A stretch of DNA of 6,890 bases. Origin: Chthoniobacterales bacterium (lineage in GTDB: Bacteria > Verrucomicrobiota > Verrucomicrobiia > Chthoniobacterales > JACTMZ01). Shown here piece by piece: positions 1 to 6,020 of this stretch. The position numbers were made by a program, and so were the translations under genes. Below the pieces are notes generated by a model. The model did not search any database. It saw nothing but the letters and a program-made list of their open reading frames with translations, and was not told the DNA's origin. The first letter of the stretch is position 1. Each line of letters starts with the position of its first letter. The stretch covers positions 1-6,890 of the forward strand of contig JAFMJK010000121.1 of NCBI GenBank assembly GCA_017853515.1, given 5' to 3'.

Positions 1-568
1 GTATTATCTCGCCTGCGGTTCGGACTGGATCGTGGCCAATCCGACCACCTTCACCGGCAGCATCGGCGTGATCATCCAATCGCTGAATTACGAACAGCTC
101 TTCGACAAAGTCGGACTCGATGCCGTCGTTTTCAAAAGCGGGAAGTTCAAAGACATGCTGAGCGGGTCGCGTCCGATCTCCCCCGAGGAGCAAGCCTACG
201 TCGAGGGCATGGTGCAGCAGGTTTACGGCCGGTTTCTCGACATCGTGGCGAACGCGCGCAAGTTGCCCGCCGGCGAATTGCGCGAAGGGTTGGCCGACGG
301 CCGCATCCTTACCGGTCAGGATGCGCAGAAAGCCGGTCTCGTCGACCAACTCGGCTACGTCGAGGACGCTTTTGCCAAGGCTCGCGAATTGGCCGGTGCG
401 CCCGATGCGGGCGTCTTCCGCTACGAACCCGGCATCAATCTCGGCCGCGTTCTGCGTCTGCTCGGTGCGAATTCGCAATCGAGGGTCGAGGTGCAACTCG
501 GCGCGATGCCCTCTTTCCGCATGGAGCCGGGCCGCATCTATCTGCTTCCCGAGTTCTACGCGTGGTAA
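1..568 (+). CDS. sppA: Signal peptide peptidase SppA (S49 family), 3' part only
   Basis: The gene enters from the left edge; the first whole codon is at position 2 and 188 residues remain before the TAA at 566. SppA is a membrane-anchored serine protease that degrades signal peptides left in the membrane after secretion. The visible part starts with YYLACGSDWIVANP and then TGSIGV, the stretch that directly follows the catalytic serine (SGG) in this family, so that serine lies just outside the window. The segment VFKSGKFKDML matches the region holding the general-base lysine of Bacillus-type SppA; that lysine would be codon 134-136. ADGRILTGQDAQKAGLVDQLG is the usual C-terminal S49 signature. 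About 50 residues beyond it, rich in Arg and Leu and ending FYAW, are a tail I cannot match to a function. It heads the run of overlapping genes and overlaps the next by 7 bp. The family call is firm; whether the full protein is the short or the long double-domain form cannot be seen. Confidence 0.93.
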   Translation, partial: YYLACGSDWIVANPTTFTGSIGVIIQSLNYEQLFDKVGLDAVVFKSGKFKDMLSGSRPISPEEQAYVEGMVQQVYGRFLDIVANARKLPAGELREGLADGRILTGQDAQKAGLVDQLGYVEDAFAKARELAGAPDAGVFRYEPGINLGRVLRLLGANSQSRVEVQLGAMPSFRMEPGRIYLLPEFYAW

Positions 569-1356
569 GCGGATCCTTTGTCTGGTTGGCGCTGGCCGCC
601 TTGGTCGCTCTCACCGCGGCGGGGCTGCGATTCTATTTGCCGCTCGCCTGGAGTGTCTTCGTGCGCGCCGAGGGTGCGGTGGCAACATCTTGGATCGGCA
701 AGGCCGATGCCGCAGTCGCTCTTGTTCTCGTCCTTTGGTTCGCCTCTCTCGGCCATGACGCGCTCGCCGCGGAAGGCGATCGGTCGATCGAGTTCCGCCA
801 CATTATCGGCGGGGCCATGACCTACGCTTCGGTCGTCGTTTTTCTCCTCGGCATCCTTGTTTATCGCGGCATTTCCCCCGCGCGGACCTTCGGATGGGAT
901 GCGCTTGGATTCAGCGGCGCGCTGGGACGCGCGGTGGTCTGTCTTCTTGCCGCCTATCCGCTGCTCATGCTCGTGCAGGCCATGGTCTTCGGGGTTTCGG
1001 GGGGGAATGTCTCTTCGCAAGATGTGGTCGAATTCCTCCAAGCCGCGGAGTCGCCCCGCGACCGCATGGCTGTGCTGGCCATGGCCATCGTCGTCGCGCC
1101 CTTGGCCGAAGAATTCATTTTTCGGGGATACCTCTACCCCGTCGGGAAAAAATATTTCGGACCCTTCCTTTCCACCTTGGTCACCGCCGCGCTCTTTGCC
1201 GCCCTGCACGGACACATGGCCTCGCTTCCCGCCCTTTTCACCCTCGCGCTTTGTCTCACGCTTTCCTACGAAAAATCCGGCTCGCTCCTCGTCCCCACGA
1301 TCATGCATGCGGTCTTCAATGCGGTGTCCGTGATCGGTATCCTTTTCCTGATGTGA
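562..1356 (+). CDS. CPBP family intramembrane glutamic/metallo-protease (CAAX protease, Rce1-like)
   Basis: A 264-residue, strongly hydrophobic protein with several probable membrane helices (about residues 5-30, 48-65, 85-101, 122-144, 170-182, 202-216 and 224-236, by eye). The C-terminal half carries the CPBP (Abi/CAAX protease) signatures in order: EEFIFRG with E183, E184 and R188; FAALH with F212 and H216; and HAVFN with H249 and N253. These residues form the active site deep in the membrane in Rce1-type proteases. In bacteria the family serves in membrane protein turnover, peptide maturation or bacteriocin self-immunity; the substrate cannot be told here. The start is a GTG at 562 that overlaps the sppA stop, with only a weak GAG upstream, so translation probably depends on coupling to sppA. 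Sitting behind another membrane protease suggests a housekeeping protein-quality role rather than bacteriocin immunity; this is inference. The N-terminal third, including a soluble loop around residues 66-82, has no recognised motif. Confidence 0.92.
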   Translation: MVSGSFVWLALAALVALTAAGLRFYLPLAWSVFVRAEGAVATSWIGKADAAVALVLVLWFASLGHDALAAEGDRSIEFRHIIGGAMTYASVVVFLLGILVYRGISPARTFGWDALGFSGALGRAVVCLLAAYPLLMLVQAMVFGVSGGNVSSQDVVEFLQAAESPRDRMAVLAMAIVVAPLAEEFIFRGYLYPVGKKYFGPFLSTLVTAALFAALHGHMASLPALFTLALCLTLSYEKSGSLLVPTIMHAVFNAVSVIGILFLM

Positions 1357-2240
1357 ACAACCGTCGCGAAGATGCCATTGTTGCCCGGTTGCGCGCCGCC
1401 TTGCGCCGTGGCCGCGCCGTGGCGGGCATCGGGGACGATTGCGCCGCGGTGGAATCTCCGCGCGGCAAGTTGCTCCTGCTCAAAACCGATTGCGTCGTGG
1501 AGAAACGCCACTTCCGCGCGGACGCGTCCGCGACGGCTGTCGGATGGAAGGCGGCCTGCCGTGCGGTCAGCGACATCGCGGCCTGCGGGGGTGAACCGCA
1601 GCACGCGCTCATCACCTGCGTGTTGCGCGACAAGCAGGCCGGTCGCTGGCTGGATGGACTTTACCGCGGCATTGAAAAAGCCGGGCGGGAATTCGGTTTC
1701 CATGTCGTCGGCGGCGAGTTGGCCCGCACCGACGGACCGGCCGTGGTCAACGTGGCCATGACCGGCACGGTCGCCCGCCGCGAGTTCATTCCGCGCGGCG
1801 GAGGGCGGGTTGGCGATCTGCTTTTTGTCACGGGAACGCTCGGAGGATCTTTGCGCTCCGGATGGCATTTGCGGTTCCGTCCGCGTCTGGCCGAAGCGCG
1901 TTGGCTGGCCGAAACGATCCGTCCCTCGGCCATGATGGATCTGAGCGACGGCCTGGCCGCCGACCTGCCGCGCTTGGCCGCAGCGAGCGGGACGGGATTT
2001 GTCATCGAGCCCGAGGCGATTCCGCGGCGGCGCGGAGCCTCGTTACGCGCGGCGCTGGCGGACGGCGAGGACTTCGAATTGCTGTTCGCGGTGAGTGCAG
2101 CCAAAGCCGCGCGGTTGCAGCGCGCATGGAGGCGTCGCTTCCCCGCGCTGCGTCTCACTTGCATCGGCACGCTGGCCAAGCGCGGGGTTGCGCGTGGATT
2201 CGGCGCGGTTCACGGTTACGATCATTTCTCCGACTCGTGA
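1353..2240 (+). CDS. thiL: Thiamine-monophosphate kinase ThiL
   Basis: ThiL phosphorylates thiamine monophosphate with ATP to give thiamine diphosphate, the active cofactor; it is cytosolic. The 295-residue product shows the PurM/ThiL fold signatures in order: GIGDDCA (25-31), KTDCVVEKRHF (44-54, corresponding to the usual TDxxVEGVHF), GWKAACRAVSDIAACGGEP (64-82), VVGGE (118-122), GDLLFVTGTLGGS (154-166), AMMDLSDGLAADL (193-205) and DGEDFELLF (237-245). The acidic metal- and phosphate-binding residues, such as D28, D29, D46, D74 and D199, are kept. At 295 residues it is a little shorter than the Escherichia coli enzyme. The GTG at 1353 is chosen because it overlaps the preceding TGA as GTGA and lies just before the conserved N-terminus; the reading frame stays open far upstream, but that part is antisense-style shadow of the protease gene. 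No Shine-Dalgarno sequence is visible, which fits reinitiation after the upstream stop. The other thiamine synthesis genes are not in the window. Confidence 0.93.
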   Translation: MNNRREDAIVARLRAALRRGRAVAGIGDDCAAVESPRGKLLLLKTDCVVEKRHFRADASATAVGWKAACRAVSDIAACGGEPQHALITCVLRDKQAGRWLDGLYRGIEKAGREFGFHVVGGELARTDGPAVVNVAMTGTVARREFIPRGGGRVGDLLFVTGTLGGSLRSGWHLRFRPRLAEARWLAETIRPSAMMDLSDGLAADLPRLAAASGTGFVIEPEAIPRRRGASLRAALADGEDFELLFAVSAAKAARLQRAWRRRFPALRLTCIGTLAKRGVARGFGAVHGYDHFSDS

Positions 2241-2839
2241 AACCCAAGGCTTTCATCTTCGATATCGGCAACGTGCTGGTGCGTTTCGATCACGGGCATG
2301 CCATCCGCGCCTTCGCGGCCATGGGGGCGGATCTTTCCGATCGCGCGGGAGTCGAGGAACTGGCCGACCGCTACGAGCGCGGCGCGGTGGATCGCGCGGA
2401 ATTCCTCGCGGCCCTGCGCGTTCTCTTGCGGCACAACGCGGGCGATGACGACGTGGCCCGCGCCTGGCAGGAAATCTTCGAGCCGAACCTGCCCATGTGG
2501 GAGCTGGTCGAAAAATTGCACGCGGAATATCCGCTTTATCTTCTCTCCAACACCAACTGCCTGCATCACGACTATCTGCTGCGCGAATATGCGGTCTTCG
2601 AAAAGTTCGCCGACGGCGTGTTTTCCTACCGCGCAAAGCTGGCCAAGCCCGAGCGCGCCATTTTCGAGGAAGCCATCGGGCAATTCGGGGTGCAGCCTGC
2701 GGCCACGGTTTATCTCGACGACCTCGCCGCCAACGTCGAGGCGGCGCGCGGCGCGGGTCTGCGCGCCTTCCGCTACGATCCCGACGCCCACGGCGATCTG
2801 CTCTCCACGCTGCGCGCCGAGGGCGTGCAATGCGTTTGA
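2237..2839 (+). CDS. HAD superfamily subfamily IA phosphatase (YihX-like)
   Basis: A 200-residue cytosolic haloacid-dehalogenase-type hydrolase. Motif I is FDIGNVL (D9 as nucleophile), motif II is LLSNTN (S104), motif III is the lysine in AKLAKPERAIF (K137), and motif IV is YLDDLAANVEAARGAG (D161, D162). The residues between about 15 and 90 form the small helical cap of subfamily IA. The usual second Asp of motif I (DxD) is Gly here (G11). The same FDxGNV form is found in the YihX group of sugar-phosphate phosphatases, so it is not by itself a sign of inactivity. The substrate cannot be named from sequence. The GTG start overlaps the thiL stop as GTGA and has no visible ribosome binding site, so translation is probably coupled to thiL. 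Between thiL and bioB it could act on a cofactor-related or other metabolic phosphate ester; that is inference only. Confidence 0.92.
   Translation: MKPKAFIFDIGNVLVRFDHGHAIRAFAAMGADLSDRAGVEELADRYERGAVDRAEFLAALRVLLRHNAGDDDVARAWQEIFEPNLPMWELVEKLHAEYPLYLLSNTNCLHHDYLLREYAVFEKFADGVFSYRAKLAKPERAIFEEAIGQFGVQPAATVYLDDLAANVEAARGAGLRAFRYDPDAHGDLLSTLRAEGVQCV
2819..2823 (+). promoter_or_regulatory. Ribosome binding site deciding the bioB start
   Basis: GAGGG lies 6 nt upstream of the ATG at 2830, inside the end of the HAD gene. The alternative in-frame GTG at 2872 has no such sequence in front of it, which favours the ATG. It is also the only internal start of this operon with a clear Shine-Dalgarno match, so bioB may be translated partly independently of the genes before it. 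Confidence 0.6.
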
Positions 2840-3840
2840 CTTGGCCGGTCGCACATTTACGCTCGCGTCCAGTGAAAGAGACGTTCGCGCAGCTGGAAGA
2901 GATCTACAACCGCCCGTTTTTCGACCTCATCGCCGAGGCGCGCGGCATCCATAAAAAGCATTGGCCCGGCCGCGAGGTGCAGCTTTGCACGCTGCTCAGC
3001 ATCAAGACCGGCGCTTGCAGCGAGGACTGCGGCTATTGCTCGCAGAGCGCGCACCACAACACGGGGCTCAAGCCCGAGCCGTTGATGACCACCGAAGAAA
3101 TCCTCCCGCACGCCCACGCGGCAAAGGCGAACGGTTCGACGCGCTTCTGCATGGGCGCGGCCTGGAAGGGCGTCCGCTCGGGTGACCGCCGTTTCGAATC
3201 CGTGCTGCAGACCGTGCGCGAGGTGAGCAAGCTCGGCATGGAAGTCTGCGTGACCCTCGGTCAGCTCAACGACGACGAAGCCCGCCAGCTCAAAGAGGCG
3301 GGGGTGACGGCCTACAACCACAACATCGACACGTCCCCGGAATATTATCCGCAGATCGTCACCACCCACACTTTCCAGGACCGTCTCAACACGATCGGTT
3401 CGGTGCAACGCGCCGGCATGCAGGTCTGCTGCGGCGGCATCCTCGGGATGGGCGAGTCGGTCAATGACCGTCTGCGCATGCTGGAGGTGCTGGCCGGATT
3501 CGTTCCGCCGCCGGAGAGCGTGCCGATCAATTGCCTCGTCGCCATCGAAGGCACGCCGCTGGAAAACGCGCAGCCGGTCGACATCTTCGACCTTGTCCGC
3601 CTCATTGCCACAGCCCGCATCGTCCTGCCGCTGACCAAAATCCGCCTTTCCGCCGGCCGCACCTCGTTGAGCAAAGAAGGCCAGGCCCTTTGCCTCTTTG
3701 CCGGGGCCAACTCGATTTTCTACGGGGACAAATTGCTCACCACGCCCAACCCCGAGGAAAACGAGGACCTCGATTTGCTCGAGACGCTCGACCTCTCGCC
3801 GCTCGCCCCGCATTCCCCGGCCGGGGTGCCGGTGGCCTGA
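2830..3840 (+). CDS. bioB: Biotin synthase BioB (radical SAM)
   Basis: BioB inserts sulfur into dethiobiotin, the last step of biotin synthesis, using S-adenosylmethionine, a [4Fe-4S] cluster and a sacrificial [2Fe-2S] cluster. The 336-residue product has the radical SAM motif CSEDCGYC (C63, C67, C70). The [2Fe-2S] ligands that are known from E. coli are all matched: C107 in RFCMGAAW, C140 in VCVTLGQL, C200 in VCCGGILGMGE and R272 in IRLSAGR. YNHNIDTSPEYY, NCLVAIEGTPLE and GANSIFYGDKLLTT are further family hallmarks. The residue after C200 is a second Cys where E. coli has Ser. The ATG at 2830 overlaps the HAD gene by 10 bp and is preceded by GAGGG; a GTG at 2872 is a poorer alternative that would remove 14 unconserved residues. 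It is last in the overlapping run, with no other bio gene in view. Followed by a palindrome-bearing gap facing a convergent gene. Confidence 0.97.
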   Translation: MRLTWPVAHLRSRPVKETFAQLEEIYNRPFFDLIAEARGIHKKHWPGREVQLCTLLSIKTGACSEDCGYCSQSAHHNTGLKPEPLMTTEEILPHAHAAKANGSTRFCMGAAWKGVRSGDRRFESVLQTVREVSKLGMEVCVTLGQLNDDEARQLKEAGVTAYNHNIDTSPEYYPQIVTTHTFQDRLNTIGSVQRAGMQVCCGGILGMGESVNDRLRMLEVLAGFVPPPESVPINCLVAIEGTPLENAQPVDIFDLVRLIATARIVLPLTKIRLSAGRTSLSKEGQALCLFAGANSIFYGDKLLTTPNPEENEDLDLLETLDLSPLAPHSPAGVPVA

Positions 3841-3851
3841 TGAAAGTGGCG

Positions 3852-3866
3852 CGGGCATTCCGCCCG
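3852..3866. repeat. Small GC-rich hairpin just after bioB
   Basis: CGGGC (3852-3856) and GCCCG (3862-3866) can pair around the loop ATTCC, 12 nt after the bioB stop. No T-run follows, so it is not a classic intrinsic terminator on either strand. It could be a trimmed end of the neighbouring palindromic element, or a weak mRNA 3'-end stabiliser. Confidence 0.4.
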
Positions 3867-3893
3867 GCAGGTCATCGATTCGTCGGCGGATAG

Positions 3894-3961
3894 GGTGGAT
3901 CGCGCCGTCCCGGCGCGATATTTCACTCGGGGTAATCGCGATAGGGACACCGCGATCCACC
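3894..3961. repeat. 68-bp imperfect palindrome between convergent genes (REP-like; possible bidirectional terminator)
   Basis: The outer arms GGTGGATCGCG (3894-3904) and CGCGATCCACC (3951-3961) are perfect 11-bp inverted repeats. Extending inward, positions 3894-3911 match the reverse complement of 3944-3961 at 16 of 18 bases, since GTCCC (3907-3911) pairs with GGGAC (3944-3948). With one bulge, GCGCGAT (3913-3919) can also pair with ATCGCG (3935-3940). Instead of the long stem, the left half can form its own hairpin: ATCGCGCC (3899-3906), loop GTCCC, GGCGCGAT (3912-3919), 8 perfect pairs. The right half can do likewise with ATCGCG (3935-3940) and CGCGAT (3951-3956). It lies between bioB and the deacetylase gene, which point at each other, so it could end transcription from both sides. 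The nested build resembles dispersed extragenic palindromes; whether it recurs in the genome cannot be seen here. Confidence 0.8.
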
Positions 3962-3991
3962 TGATGAGCAAGGTTTAAAATCTTTTGGGTG

Positions 3992-5008
3992 TCACTCGGC
4001 AAGCGCCTCGAGGTGGGCGCACACGCCCTCGGTCAATCCGCGCTTGCTGTAACCGCCTTCCAGCACGGAAACGATCCGTTCGTGGCCCTGCTCGCGGGCC
4101 AACCCGCGCACGATGCGCGTCAGTTCACCGTAGACCCCGCCGGTCCAACCCAAACCTCCGAGCGGATCGGCCTCGTGCGCGTCGAAGCCGGCGGAGATGA
4201 TGACAAACTCCGGTTTGAATTTTCGGAAAGCCCCGGGCAACTCCGAGCGGAACGCGGCCAGCACCGCTTGGTCTCCGCTGCCCGCCGCCAAGGGCGCGTT
4301 TTTGGTGAAGCCTTTCCCTTCGCCCGCCCCCGTGTTTTCCGCCGCGCCGCTCGGGCCCGGATAAAACGGATACTGGTGCACGGAGAAGAAAAAGACGGAC
4401 GGATCCTCGTAGAAAATTTCCTGCGTTCCGTCGCCGTGGTGGACATCCCAGTCGATGATCATGACGCGGCCGATGCCGTGCTTTTTCTGCGCGTAACGCG
4501 CGGCGATGGCGGCGTTGCCGAAAATGCAGAAGCCTTTGGCCGCGCCCGGCATGGCGTGGTGCCCGGGCGGGCGGACCGCAGCGAACGCGTTGCGGGCGTG
4601 CCCGAGCATGACCGCATCGACCGCGGTGAGCGTGGCGCCCGCCGCCCGCACGGCCACGTCGTAGGAATCGCGGGAGATCGGGCAATCAGGACTGCCGAGA
4701 TACACTTCTTCGGCCGCGCAAGCTTTGCGCGCGTCATCCACGTAAATTTTCTCATGCACCGTCAGGATCCATGGCAAAGGATCGATATTTCTGTCGGGGC
4801 CGATTTTGGCGATCTCCGCCGGAACTTCCGGCAATAGCCAGCGCAGCCGCTCGGGAGCCTCCGGAAATCCCGGGCCGGTGTCGTGCCCGAGGAAAAGCGG
4901 GTCATGGACGACGATGGTTCCTTTGTCTGCCCTGTCCACGGCCTCCGAGCAATAGCCCGGATTCACCGCGCAGGCCACCACGACGGCGCCGGCCAGCATT
5001 TTCTTCAC
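3992..5008 (-). CDS. Histone deacetylase family protein (class II HDAC / acetylpolyamine amidohydrolase-like), apparently exported
   Basis: A zinc-dependent amidohydrolase of 338 residues of the arginase/deacetylase fold. Active-site features: RPPGHHA with the His pair H150 and H151; IIDWDVHHGDGT with zinc ligands D188 and H190; SAGFDAHEADPLG with zinc ligand D276; and LEGGY with the catalytic-type Tyr320. FFFSVHQYPFYPG and ENTGAGEGKG are class II-like. Bacterial relatives remove acetyl groups from polyamines, small amides or, rarely, proteins; the substrate is unknown here. The GTG at 5008 overlaps the symporter stop as GTGA; an ATG at 4999 is an alternative, preceded by GGTGA. Both starts give a positively charged or short N-tip, then a hydrophobic run AGAVVVACAV and a Cys, which looks like a Sec signal or lipobox (VVAC) before the catalytic domain begins near residue 30 (GTIVVHDP). 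A GTG at 4939 would instead give a cytosolic protein without it. Family call firm; location uncertain. Confidence 0.94.
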   Translation of the reverse strand: MKKMLAGAVVVACAVNPGYCSEAVDRADKGTIVVHDPLFLGHDTGPGFPEAPERLRWLLPEVPAEIAKIGPDRNIDPLPWILTVHEKIYVDDARKACAAEEVYLGSPDCPISRDSYDVAVRAAGATLTAVDAVMLGHARNAFAAVRPPGHHAMPGAAKGFCIFGNAAIAARYAQKKHGIGRVMIIDWDVHHGDGTQEIFYEDPSVFFFSVHQYPFYPGPSGAAENTGAGEGKGFTKNAPLAAGSGDQAVLAAFRSELPGAFRKFKPEFVIISAGFDAHEADPLGGLGWTGGVYGELTRIVRGLAREQGHERIVSVLEGGYSKRGLTEGVCAHLEALAE

Positions 5009-5949
5009 CGCGGGCTCTGCTCTTTCCCGGCGGAAAGCCGCCAGATACCCGCGAGCAAACTTCCGAGCAGCGAATGGCAAACGCTTGAGAGCGCGGAGGG
5101 CACGGCGGTGAGGGGATTGGCCGCGAAGTGCGTTTTGGCCAGCACCGCGCCGAGCCCCGAGTTTTGCATGCCGACTTCGATCGAAACTGTGCGGGCCGTG
5201 GTGCGATCGTAGCGGAAGAGACGCGTGACGACGTAACCAAGCGCGAAGCCGCCCGCGTGGAGGATGAACACAGCGAGCAACAACTGCTTTCCGTGCTCGA
5301 AGATGGCCGCCGAGTTCTGGCCGACGATGCTGCCGACGATCATGCTGATGAGCAGCACGGAAACGAGCGGCCCGGCCGGCAGGACGAATTCGGTCAACTT
5401 GGGCGCTTTGTGGTGCAGGAGCAACCCGAGCAGAACGGGTGCCAGCACCACTTGCGCCGTGGTGAGGAACATTCCCCATCCGTCGACCGGAATGTAGGCG
5501 CCGGCCAATCGCTCGGTGAGCAGCGGGGTCATGACCACCGCGGCAAGCGTCGAACAGGTTGTCATGACCACGGAGAGCGCCACGTTGGCCCGGGCGAGAT
5601 AAGTAACGACGTTCGATGCCGTGCCGCCCGGGCAGCAGGCGACGAGGATTAGGCCCACGGCGAAGTCGGGCGGAAGAGAGAGAGCCTTGGCCACGCCCCA
5701 TCCGATAAGCGGCATGATGGTGTATTGCGCGACGAAACCCAGCGCCGCGGCGCGCGGCATGCGCAGCACCGCGGCGAAGTCTTCCACGCTGAGGGTCAGT
5801 CCCATGCCCAGCATGACCACGGCGAGTCCCCAGACGATCCACGGTCCGCCGAACCACGCAAAAAGCGCGGGTTGCCAGAGCGCGAGGAGTGCCGCTGTCA
5901 GCACCCAGGCGGGGAACCAGTTGGCCGAGGCCAGGAGCAGGCGTTTCAT
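5005..5949 (-). CDS. Bile acid:sodium symporter (BASS) family transporter
   Basis: A 314-residue inner-membrane protein with about ten hydrophobic segments, the usual size of bacterial BASS transporters. The hallmark stretches are present: LGMGLTLSVEDF (47-58), AQYTIMPLIGW (74-84), CCPGGTASNVVTYLARANVA (105-124) and EVGMQNSGLG (258-267). By analogy with the solved bacterial ASBT structures, Q75, E258, Q262 and N263 are expected at the sodium sites. Members carry bile acids, pyruvate, pantoate or other organic anions with sodium, so the actual substrate is open. The CCPGGTASN form is close to the YocS and plastid BASS type rather than the animal bile-acid carriers, and bile acids are an unlikely substrate. 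The ATG at 5949 starts directly at MKRLLL; there is no strong Shine-Dalgarno immediately before it. The stop overlaps the deacetylase start by 4 bp (GTGA), so the two are probably made together, suggesting linked transport and deacetylation of one compound class; that link is inference. Confidence 0.94.
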   Translation of the reverse strand: MKRLLLASANWFPAWVLTAALLALWQPALFAWFGGPWIVWGLAVVMLGMGLTLSVEDFAAVLRMPRAAALGFVAQYTIMPLIGWGVAKALSLPPDFAVGLILVACCPGGTASNVVTYLARANVALSVVMTTCSTLAAVVMTPLLTERLAGAYIPVDGWGMFLTTAQVVLAPVLLGLLLHHKAPKLTEFVLPAGPLVSVLLISMIVGSIVGQNSAAIFEHGKQLLLAVFILHAGGFALGYVVTRLFRYDRTTARTVSIEVGMQNSGLGAVLAKTHFAANPLTAVPSALSSVCHSLLGSLLAGIWRLSAGKEQSPR

Positions 5950-6002
5950 GCGCTGGTCACTTGTGCCATTTCGCGGTTGGTTTTGCAGCGAAATACGCGC
6001 AT
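5946..6002 (-). CDS. Possible 18-codon leader ORF coupled to the symporter
   Basis: On the reverse strand an ATG at 6002 opens MRVFRCKTNREMAQVTSA and stops at TGA 5948-5946, overlapping the symporter ATG as ATGA. AGAAGG (complement of 6010-6015) lies 7 nt ahead of it, a better ribosome binding site than anything next to the symporter start. The peptide is basic and matches no family I know. It also lies in the same frame as a long antisense shadow of the hydrolase gene, so it may be chance. If real, it would work as a translational feeder for the symporter and not as a free-standing protein. Confidence 0.28.
   Translation of the reverse strand: MRVFRCKTNREMAQVTSA
5968..5994. promoter_or_regulatory. 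Inverted repeat in the divergent intergenic region, possible operator
   Basis: ATTTCGC (5968-5974) and GCGAAAT (5988-5994) form a perfect 7-bp inverted repeat around a 13-nt spacer, in the 71-bp gap between the divergent symporter and hydrolase genes. Half-site centres are 20 bp apart, about two helical turns, as expected for a dimeric repressor. No convincing -35/-10 pair can be assigned for either direction. It could instead be an RNA hairpin in a leader, or chance. Confidence 0.35.
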
Positions 6003-6020
6003 GATGCCGCCTTCTCTTCC

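Noticed and set aside
556..1308. Reverse-strand 250-codon ORF opposite the CPBP protease
   Set aside because: Highly charged, Gly/Arg/Glu-rich composition with no motif, as expected from the antisense of a hydrophobic gene.
894..1352. Upstream extension of the thiL frame
   Set aside because: It overlaps the conserved part of the membrane protease gene in another frame and has no family match; the ThiL N-terminus fits the GTG at 1353.
3841..3991. CRISPR, tRNA or small RNA in the bioB/deacetylase gap
   Set aside because: There are no regularly spaced direct repeats, no cloverleaf and no promoter-like boxes; the palindrome explains the visible structure.
2857..4002. Long reverse-strand ORF (381 codons) opposite bioB
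   Set aside because: It is antisense to a bioB gene with all cluster ligands in place; its residue make-up (rich in Arg, Ala, His, Asp) is typical of antisense frames in GC-rich DNA, and no motif is visible.
3989..4837. Plus-strand 282-codon ORF opposite the deacetylase gene
   Set aside because: Antisense shadow; the reverse strand encodes a complete zinc site and family motifs.
3992..5857. 621-codon reading frame that extends the deacetylase upstream
   Set aside because: The extra upstream part lies out of frame across the symporter gene and is low-complexity Arg-rich; the family domain starts near 4920 and the GTGA junction at 5005-5008 gives a natural start.
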